A stretch of DNA of 12,746 bases from Bacteroidales bacterium UBA4866 (GTDB lineage: Bacteria > Bacteroidota > Bacteroidia > Bacteroidales > P3): contig DHDW01000048.1 of the NCBI GenBank assembly GCA_002399565.1, forward strand, positions 17,303 through 30,048, read 5' to 3'. Below the pieces are notes generated by a model. It saw nothing but the letters and a program-made list of their open reading frames with translations. It did not search any database and was not told the origin of the DNA. This document shows, one piece after another, positions 7,065-12,746 of this stretch (the first letter of the stretch is position 1; each line of letters starts with the position of its first letter). A program made the translations under genes and the position numbers.

Positions 7065-7283
7065 TTATTCTTTGTCTTTATTTTCGTTTTTTTTGCTATT
7101 AGGGAAGGATGTAAAAACCAATCCTCCCAATAATGCTCCTGCAATTGAACTATTAATAGGTGAAGAAGTAATTGGGCATGTTCCATTATTGCATCCAATA
7201 AAATACCAGTATAGATATCCTCCAATTGTTCCAAAAATCACACCTACTAATAATACCCAATGTTGATTAAATATCTTTTTCAT
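7065..7283 (-). CDS. DUF6132-family small membrane protein
   Basis: A 72-residue inner-membrane protein with two predicted membrane segments, about 9-28 and 43-60, and a charged Lys/Asn/Glu-rich tail. The hallmark is YWYFIGCNNGTCPITSSP (25-42), with two cysteines (C31, C36) in the short loop between the helices; I recognise this as the DUF6132 signature. Its function is unknown. It starts 8 bp after the large sulfur-carrier fusion and its stop abuts the methyltransferase start, so it belongs to the operon. The loop cysteines could accept or pass sulfur or electrons between cytoplasm and periplasm, but that is only a suggestion from its neighbours. Confidence 0.85.
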   Translation of the reverse strand: MKKIFNQHWVLLVGVIFGTIGGYLYWYFIGCNNGTCPITSSPINSSIAGALLGGLVFTSFPNSKKNENKDKE

Positions 7284-7291
7284 AAATCATA

Positions 7292-9739
7292 TTAAATAAA
7301 TAAGTTAACATTTGCTCTTGATGCTCTATCCATGTATGTTGCAACGCCTCCAATAGTTACTTCATCCAAAAGTTCTTCTCTCTTAACACCCATAACATCC
7401 ATTGACATTTGGCAAGCAATAAATTCTACTCCTTGTTTTAGAGCTTGATCTCTCAATGATTCCAAAGACTCAATATTCTTTTTCTTCATAATATGCCTCA
7501 TCATCCTATCTCCTATTCCCAGCATACTCATTTTTGAAAGTTTTAGTTGTAGTGAAGAAGAAGGCAGCATCATTGAGAACATCTTTCCAAAAATATCTTT
7601 CTCAACCTTTGGCTTATTAACTTTTTTAATTACGTTTAATCCCCAAAATGTAAAGAATATTGTTACTTTATCGCCAGTTGCTGCAGCTCCATTGGCAAGT
7701 ACCATTGAAGCAAGAGCTTTGTCTAAGTCATCACTGAAAACAATAAATGTTTTTCCTTTGTCTTGGCATGATGTTAAAATCTCACAAGTTTTAGGATTTT
7801 TCTCAACAACAACCTCATAAACACCTTTATTCATTGTTGAAGAGATAAGTAAATTGCCTGTACTATCGCACCATGCTTGACTATCTCTTGCAAAACCAGC
7901 ATCAGTTGAAAGCACATGAACTCTTTGACCATCTTCAATTTCATCTATTGCTGATTTCAATCTTATGATTGGGCCAGGACATTGTAAGCCACAAGCATCA
8001 ATTTTAATTATCTTCATTTCTGTTTTCTCAAATTTAGTATCTTCAGCATCTTCGTGCTTTTGCTCAATTATCTTTTTTTTTATCTCGCTAACAGGTGCCA
8101 TTGAGGTTGAATAAGTTTTATAACCTCCAGAAATACTCTTTACGTTCTTAAATCCATTTTGAGTTAATATTCTATAAGCCAAATAGCCTCTTAAACCAAT
8201 TGCACAATAGATGTAAATTGTTTTATCCTTAGGTAACTCATTTATTCTTTTTCTTAAATCATCAACAGGAATATTTAGTGAACCTGGAATACTTCCCATT
8301 GAGTTTTCCATTTGAGTTCTAACATCCAAAAGAACAGAATCATCTTTGTTTAGATCCTTTACCTCTCTCCATGAAGCTAATTGAATACTTCCGTTTAAAA
8401 CATTACTTGCAACATACCCAGCAATTGCAATTGGATCTTTGGCAGATGAGAAAGGAGGCGCATAAGCATGTTCAAGCTCCATCAAGTCATAAACGGTACC
8501 TTCTTTCTTTATTAAAAGTGCAATTTGGTCAATCCTTTTATCTACTCCATCATATCCAACACTTTGAGCTCCAAAAATTCTTCCTGTTTTTGGTTCAAAG
8601 ACAAGTTTTATTGATAGAGGAAGTGCATCAGGATAGTAGCCTGCATGTGAATTGGAATGAGTTGTTGAGCTAAGATATTCAATACCCAATTGTTTTAACT
8701 TCTTAGCTGCAAGACCAGTTGAAGCAACTGTTAAGTCAAATACCTTTGCAATTGAAGTCCCAATAGCTCCTTCATATTTTACAGTATTGCCAAAAACCAT
8801 ATTATCTGCAACTATTCTTCCTTGACGATTTGCAGGATTAGCTAAATAGTTAAGCCAAGGCCTTTTGGTTATTGGATGAGGAAATTCAATTGCATCACCA
8901 ACAGCATAAATATCATTATCGGAAGTTTGTAAATATTCAGAAACCCAAATACCACCTGTTTCCCCTATTTTTAATCCAGCATCTGAAGCTAAAGAACTCT
9001 CTGGACGAACACCAATTGAAAGAATAACTAAATCAGTTTCAATAACTCTTCCATTATCTAAAATAACATTTGTTGTGTATCCTTTTTTCTCAAATCTTTC
9101 AACAGATTGCTCCAGTTCCAATGCAACTCCTTTTTGAAGAAGATGTTGATGAACAAATGAAGCCATTGAAAAATCAATAGGAGCCATTACCTGATTACTT
9201 TTTTCAATTATAGTAACCTCAGCACCTAATTCATGTAGGTTTTCTGCCATTTCCAAACCAATGAAACCAGCACCAACAACAACTGCTCTCTTTACATTAT
9301 TTGTATTAATGTAATTCTTTATTCTGTCAGTATCTGTAACATTTCTCAAAACAAAGATTCCTTCGTTTTCAATTCCCTTCATATTAGGAACAATTGGATA
9401 TGCACCAGGAGAAAGTAATAATTTATCGTAAGATTCTTTGTATCTACTTCCATCGTTTCTTTTTACCAATACCTCTTTCTTCTCTTTATCAATAGATAAA
9501 ACCTCACTCTCAACCCTAACATCTACATTAAATCTACCCCCAAAAGAAGCTGGAGTTTGTAGAAATAATTTATCTCTTTCTTTTATTACATCTCCAATAT
9601 AGTATGGTAAACCACAATTTGCATAAGATATATATTTACCTCTTTCAAAAAGGATAATTTCTGCTTCTTCACTTATTCTTCTTATTCTGGCTGCTGTTGT
9701 TGCACCTCCAGCTACTCCACCAACAATTAAGTATTTCAT
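7292..9739 (-). CDS. CoA-disulfide/persulfide reductase fused to rhodanese, TusA and DsrE-like domains
   Basis: An 815-residue cytoplasmic four-module protein. Residues 1-450 are an FAD/NAD(P)H pyridine nucleotide-disulfide oxidoreductase of the CoA-disulfide reductase type: FAD motif GGVAGGATTAAR (7-18), single redox cysteine C42 in SYANCGLPYY, NAD(P)H motif VVVGAGFIGLEMAE (153-166) and YAVGDA (278-283). Residues about 457-545 are a rhodanese with active-site C512 (YCAIGLR). Residues about 576-647 are a TusA/SirA-like sulfur carrier with the CGLQCPGP motif (C583, C587). Residues about 663-815 are DsrE-like with C776. Reductase-rhodanese fusions are known as NADH-dependent persulfide reductases. 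The two extra domains suggest that sulfane sulfur is passed on internally instead of only being released as sulfide. It is the first gene of a five-gene operon behind a near-consensus promoter. The start is fixed by the N-terminal FAD motif. Confidence 0.95.
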   Translation of the reverse strand: MKYLIVGGVAGGATTAARIRRISEEAEIILFERGKYISYANCGLPYYIGDVIKERDKLFLQTPASFGGRFNVDVRVESEVLSIDKEKKEVLVKRNDGSRYKESYDKLLLSPGAYPIVPNMKGIENEGIFVLRNVTDTDRIKNYINTNNVKRAVVVGAGFIGLEMAENLHELGAEVTIIEKSNQVMAPIDFSMASFVHQHLLQKGVALELEQSVERFEKKGYTTNVILDNGRVIETDLVILSIGVRPESSLASDAGLKIGETGGIWVSEYLQTSDNDIYAVGDAIEFPHPITKRPWLNYLANPANRQGRIVADNMVFGNTVKYEGAIGTSIAKVFDLTVASTGLAAKKLKQLGIEYLSSTTHSNSHAGYYPDALPLSIKLVFEPKTGRIFGAQSVGYDGVDKRIDQIALLIKKEGTVYDLMELEHAYAPPFSSAKDPIAIAGYVASNVLNGSIQLASWREVKDLNKDDSVLLDVRTQMENSMGSIPGSLNIPVDDLRKRINELPKDKTIYIYCAIGLRGYLAYRILTQNGFKNVKSISGGYKTYSTSMAPVSEIKKKIIEQKHEDAEDTKFEKTEMKIIKIDACGLQCPGPIIRLKSAIDEIEDGQRVHVLSTDAGFARDSQAWCDSTGNLLISSTMNKGVYEVVVEKNPKTCEILTSCQDKGKTFIVFSDDLDKALASMVLANGAAATGDKVTIFFTFWGLNVIKKVNKPKVEKDIFGKMFSMMLPSSSLQLKLSKMSMLGIGDRMMRHIMKKKNIESLESLRDQALKQGVEFIACQMSMDVMGVKREELLDEVTIGGVATYMDRASRANVNLFI

Positions 9740-9798
9740 ATTTGTAGTTTTATATTGTTTATTTTATTTCTCGAATTAATATTTTCTATTTAACGCTG

Positions 9799-9830
9799 CA
9801 AAACTACAACATATTTTCCTTTGGAACAAA
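9799..9830 (-). promoter_or_regulatory. Bacteroidota-type promoter of the sulfur operon (TTTG-N20-TAGTTTTG)
   Basis: Read on the - strand, TTTG (9830-9827) is followed after 20 nt by TAGTTTTG (9806-9799), which fits the -33 TTTG / -7 TAnnTTTG consensus with normal spacing. The predicted start is near 9792, leaving a leader of about 53 nt before the start codon at 9739. This is the best promoter in the window. The rest of the gap up to 10021 holds no gene; I see only an A8 tract at 9980-9987 and a 7-bp AT stem at 9947-9963, neither a convincing terminator for the gene ending at 10022. Confidence 0.75.
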
Positions 9831-9839
9831 TGTTTTAGT
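9803..9839. promoter_or_regulatory. 37-bp imperfect dyad spanning the promoter, candidate operator
   Basis: Bases around the centre at 9821 are symmetric at 14 of 17 pairs. The paired blocks are ACTA (9803-9806) with TAGT (9836-9839), AACAT (9808-9812) with ATGTT (9830-9834), and TTCC (9816-9819) with GGAA (9823-9826), plus T9814 with A9828. It covers the -33 element, the spacer and half of the -7 element, so a bound dimer, or two, would block polymerase. No T run follows on either strand, which argues against a terminator. The MarR protein encoded at the end of the operon is the obvious candidate ligand, but this is inferred. Confidence 0.6.
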
Positions 9840-10021
9840 AAATTTATTTTACCTGCGATGCAAACAAAAAAGATAATATATTGATTATTTACATTTTACA
9901 CTCTATGAAAAATGAAAATAAATTCCAATAAAATAGAAAACAATTCCTTTTTAGTGTAAAAAGTAGATTTATAAGACAGAAAAAAAAGAATATTAAGTTA
10001 TAAAGATCAAATAAAAAGGCA

Positions 10022-10717
10022 CTACTCCATATTTCTAATCCTTATCTCGACAGGTTCTTCTTTAAGAGCTTGAATTAATTGATGAATTGGTGTTATTTGC
10101 TCAGTTTGTCCATAATGATATGGATAAAGAATTTTGGGTTTAATATCTTTTGCTGCTTGAGTTGCTTGCTCAATTGTCATTGTGTAGGGTTGATTGACTG
10201 AAAGAAAAGCAATGTCAATTTTATCTTTCAAATTTTTCATTTCGTCTATATGTTCTGTATCTCCAGAAATGTAAATTGCAGTTTCATCTATTGTTAACAC
10301 ATAGCCATTATTAATTATTTTTGGATGAAATTTATCTCTGCCTGGAGTTGTATTGTAGGCAGCAAAAGCAAGAACATGAATATCTTGAGAAAGAGAAACA
10401 TCTTCATTATTTGCTAAAGCAATACCTTCATTCAATGCGTCAACAACAAGCTTGTTTGCAACAATTTTTGTAGAAGGTTTTCTTATAGTTTGAATTGCTT
10501 TGGAATCGAAATGATCGTAGTGGTCGTGAGTTACTAAAATAAAATCTGCCTTAGGCATAGTTTCAAAATTGCAAAACTCTCCAACAGGGTCAATATAAAT
10601 GAATTGATTAGAATATTCTATCATTAAACTTGCATGCTTAATAAATGTAATTTGAATATCTTCTCCCCCTATTTTCTTAGATTTAATTATATCTTTTTCA
10701 AATTTTTGTGCTTCCAT
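10022..10717 (-). CDS. UlaG-like metallo-beta-lactamase-fold hydrolase
   Basis: A 231-residue cytoplasmic protein without a signal peptide. The metal-binding motif is THDHYDHFD (63-71: H64, H66, D68, H69), with further ligands likely at H131 (DKFHPK), D153 in GDTEH and H201 (YPYHYGQ). This layout and the length fit the UlaG/YtkL-like branch of metal-dependent hydrolases, which act on phosphodiester, lactone or similar small substrates; the actual substrate is not evident. It starts 12 bp after the stop of the ComB-family gene and should be co-transcribed with it. All expected metal ligands are present, so it should be active. Confidence 0.9.
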   Translation of the reverse strand: MEAQKFEKDIIKSKKIGGEDIQITFIKHASLMIEYSNQFIYIDPVGEFCNFETMPKADFILVTHDHYDHFDSKAIQTIRKPSTKIVANKLVVDALNEGIALANNEDVSLSQDIHVLAFAAYNTTPGRDKFHPKIINNGYVLTIDETAIYISGDTEHIDEMKNLKDKIDIAFLSVNQPYTMTIEQATQAAKDIKPKILYPYHYGQTEQITPIHQLIQALKEEPVEIRIRNME

Positions 10718-10729
10718 AATTTTATTTTA

Positions 10730-11479
10730 TTACTCTTCTTTTAATGCGTTCTGTAATCTATCTCCATAAAGTTTCGGAACGACTTTTGTTGTGTTGAAAG
10801 TGAATGTATAGTCAAACACATCATCCATTTTATATTTTCTTAAGCGATGAAAATGTGATGCTTTTTCCATATATCCCATAAGGTTATCTTTAGCTGCATT
10901 CCACAGTTCAAGACTGCAATTAGCCGAATCGTTATGATTTATAAACTCATTAGATTGAAGTAGTTTATCAATTAATGCTCCACAAAAGACAGTATCTTCA
11001 ATGCAAAAACTATTCTTCCATCCAGAACATAGTAGCAAAACATTTTCTTCTTTCTTAAGCAAATAGTCGCTAAGGAAGGAAATATTGGAAAATGCACCAA
11101 TAAGTATTTCATTGGGCATACCTTCCTTTGCAACTGAAATTGCAACAGTTCCGTTGGTTGTAGAATGTACTAAGTCTTGATTGAGAATTTTGGGAGTCAT
11201 AAATTCTAAAGCACTATTTCCCAAATCAGCAAATTCAAAAGTCTCTTCCAATCTCTCTCCTGCAACCATATATCCTTTATCCTTATAATCTTTTGCCTCT
11301 TGAATGGTTTTAACGGGAATAATTGACCTTACTCCCCATTCAAAAGCCGTACAAATGGACGTTGTTGCTCTTAAAATATCAACAATAACAACTATATAGT
11401 TTTCTTTTATTTGTCTATACTCAAAAAGTGAAGGAGTAAATATTACTTCTAATTTTCTATAGCTTTGATTATTTTTCAT
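10730..11479 (-). CDS. comB: ComB-family 2-phosphosulfolactate phosphatase-like protein
   Basis: A 249-residue cytoplasmic protein with the ComB signature blocks in order: VDILRATTSI (33-42), AGER (73-76), FADLGNSALEF (83-93), STTNGTVAI (106-114) and CSGWKNSFCIEDT (151-163). In methanogens ComB is a Mg2+-dependent phosphatase that makes sulfolactate from 2-phosphosulfolactate during coenzyme M synthesis. This organism gives no sign of methanogenesis, so the true substrate may be another phosphorylated sulfonate or acid; the family is well known outside methanogens without a settled role. It lies 9 bp after the type IX-secreted protein gene and 12 bp before the MBL-fold hydrolase gene. The family assignment is firm, the reaction here less so. 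Confidence 0.85.
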   Translation of the reverse strand: MKNNQSYRKLEVIFTPSLFEYRQIKENYIVVIVDILRATTSICTAFEWGVRSIIPVKTIQEAKDYKDKGYMVAGERLEETFEFADLGNSALEFMTPKILNQDLVHSTTNGTVAISVAKEGMPNEILIGAFSNISFLSDYLLKKEENVLLLCSGWKNSFCIEDTVFCGALIDKLLQSNEFINHNDSANCSLELWNAAKDNLMGYMEKASHFHRLRKYKMDDVFDYTFTFNTTKVVPKLYGDRLQNALKEE

Positions 11480-11488
11480 TGTAATTTA

Positions 11489-12746
11489 TTAGTTAATTAA
11501 GTTAACCGTTCCTGCTTTGTTTATTTTCTCTCCTTGAGAATTAATAAATTCAACCTTATAAACATAGGTTGTAGTTGGGCAGTTTTTACCCTTAAATGTT
11601 CCATCCCATCCCTCATCAGGATCTTTCGTATCAAAAAGAATTTCTCCATTACGATTGAAAACTCTAAAACGATATGTACCCAAACGTATGAATGAACAGA
11701 AAGGTTTGAAAACATCATTCACATTTTCCATAGGGGTAAATGAATTTGGCACAAAAACCAATGATTCTTTTACAACAGAAGCTGTTGATGAGCGTGATTC
11801 TGTCAGAGTTCCATCTGGAGCTGCTCCACTTTCTTTTGCAATTATATAATAGGTTATTTTATCGGAAGTTGAAACCATTGAAGATATATTATCCTCATAT
11901 CTATTTGAGGAGGATTGAACATTATCAAGAGGGAATCCCAATGGAGTTGTGCCGTCAATGCGATAAATATCATAACCTTCAATTGCATCCCAACCAATGA
12001 ATGGATTCCAAGTTAAAACATTAATATCTGGATTTGAAACATCAATTGATAATTTAATAGTTGAAACTATGTTGGAAGGAGTGAAAAGCAAATCACATTC
12101 ATCAGGAACATGGAGTTTGTAGAAGTAATTTGACTTATTTAAAGTGATTGGTGGTTTATCGGTATAAGAGAATGTATTACTTCCTGTATAAGATAAGGTC
12201 TTTATTAATGTAAAATCAATATTATTTGGAGAGCGATATAGGTCGTAGCCTCTAACTGGTAATGAAGCATCAACATAAAACTCCAAATCTACCTTTTCAT
12301 TCTCCAAATCAACAACACTATTTCTTATATAAGCAAAAGCAACTTGCTGAGGAAGTGGTTGAGAAGTACAAATCTTATTGGAATTTACTTGATGACCATT
12401 GCTTAAGGTTGCTCTAATATAAAAACAATAATTCACAACTGTTGGATCTGCAATAAAAACAGATGAAGTTGTATCTTGATTATAGGTTTGATAAAGATTA
12501 AAATCTCCATTATTCAAGCTCACATATATTTCATAAAGAATAACATTTACTGGATCAGCCAAATACTTCGACCAACTTAAATTAATTTTTGAACTGCAAG
12601 CCTCTCTTGAATAAGAAAGGACAATATTATTATGAGGATTTGTTCTAAGAGAAGTATTGTAACATGAATCAAAAGCCATAATTGCAAGGGAATTTATTTG
12701 CTCCACACTACACGTTAAACAACTATAAGTACTTTGCTCAGAGCCG
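11489..12746 (-). CDS. Type IX-secreted protein with gliding-motility-type (type B) C-terminal domain, C-terminal part
   Basis: The frame stays open to the right edge, so the GTG at 12706 is not taken as a start and the N-terminus is missing. Counting from that GTG, residues about 37-113, 121-220 and 228-300 look like fibronectin type III or similar beta-sandwich modules (INLSWSKY, YDLYRSPNNIDF, VLTWNPF followed by GYDIYR). Residues 317-405 match the gliding-motility-associated C-terminal domain: FVPNSFTPMENVNDVFKP, FRVFNRNGEILF, GWDGTFKG, TYVYKVEF and GTVNLIN. Type B domains direct export across the outer membrane by the type IX system, with surface attachment or release. The protein is probably a large adhesin-like or surface-architecture protein. 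Its stop is 9 bp before the ComB gene, so the two may share a transcript although no shared function is apparent. Confidence 0.9.
   Translation of the reverse strand, partial: GSEQSTYSCLTCSVEQINSLAIMAFDSCYNTSLRTNPHNNIVLSYSREACSSKINLSWSKYLADPVNVILYEIYVSLNNGDFNLYQTYNQDTTSSVFIADPTVVNYCFYIRATLSNGHQVNSNKICTSQPLPQQVAFAYIRNSVVDLENEKVDLEFYVDASLPVRGYDLYRSPNNIDFTLIKTLSYTGSNTFSYTDKPPITLNKSNYFYKLHVPDECDLLFTPSNIVSTIKLSIDVSNPDINVLTWNPFIGWDAIEGYDIYRIDGTTPLGFPLDNVQSSSNRYEDNISSMVSTSDKITYYIIAKESGAAPDGTLTESRSSTASVVKESLVFVPNSFTPMENVNDVFKPFCSFIRLGTYRFRVFNRNGEILFDTKDPDEGWDGTFKGKNCPTTTYVYKVEFINSQGEKINKAGTVNLIN

Noticed and set aside
8371..8673. 100-codon open frame on the + strand inside the persulfide reductase fusion
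   Set aside because: It lies wholly opposite conserved reductase sequence and its translation looks like a shadow frame.
9947..9963. Terminator of the MBL-fold hydrolase transcript (CTTTTTA / TAAAAAG stem)
   Set aside because: The stem is AT-only with a 3-nt loop and no following T run on the - strand. Read-through toward the next operon remains possible.
12704..12706. GTG as the start of the type IX-secreted protein
   Set aside because: The frame continues without a stop to the window end, and no signal peptide follows the GTG.

Overview
The window is AT-rich DNA (roughly one third G+C by eye) that reads as a member of the phylum Bacteroidota, most likely order Bacteroidales. Three things point there: a secreted protein ending in a gliding-motility/type B type IX secretion C-terminal domain, lipoproteins with short Bacteroidota-style lipoboxes, and promoters of the TTTG / TAnnTTTG type with no clear Shine-Dalgarno sites. 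Assignment to a genus is not possible from this sequence.

Left part (1-4950, + strand): the 3' end of a DUF362-type double [4Fe-4S] protein, a beta-helix surface or periplasmic lipoprotein 8 bp behind it, then a stand-alone pyruvate, phosphate dikinase gene (ppdK) with its own promoter element and a strong intrinsic terminator.

Middle (4951-5599): about 650 bp without a credible gene, between converging transcription units. It is not empty. It holds the ppdK terminator, a block of about 190 bp with 21-nt periodicity (four tandem units next to two pairs of related direct repeats, the tandem units enclosed by a perfect 12-bp inverted repeat), a GGATT-rich extragenic repeat, a strong bidirectional terminator and two weaker hairpins.

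Right-centre (5600-9839, - strand): a tight five-gene operon read right to left. It starts with an 815-residue fusion (CoA-disulfide/persulfide reductase + rhodanese + TusA + DsrE-like), then a DUF6132 small membrane protein, a class I SAM methyltransferase, a thioredoxin-like lipoprotein and a cysteine-rich MarR regulator. Gaps are 8 bp, 0 bp, a 4-bp overlap and 26 bp. Upstream lies a near-consensus Bacteroidota promoter whose two elements sit inside a 37-bp imperfect dyad (14 of 17 base pairs symmetric), a good candidate operator. I infer a thiol/persulfide handling module controlled by its own terminal MarR gene.

Right end (10022-12746, - strand): the C-terminal part of a type IX-secreted, fibronectin-like protein runs in from beyond the window, followed at 9 and 12 bp by a ComB-family phosphatase and a UlaG-like metallo-beta-lactamase-fold hydrolase. 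No tRNA, rRNA, CRISPR array or insertion sequence was seen.
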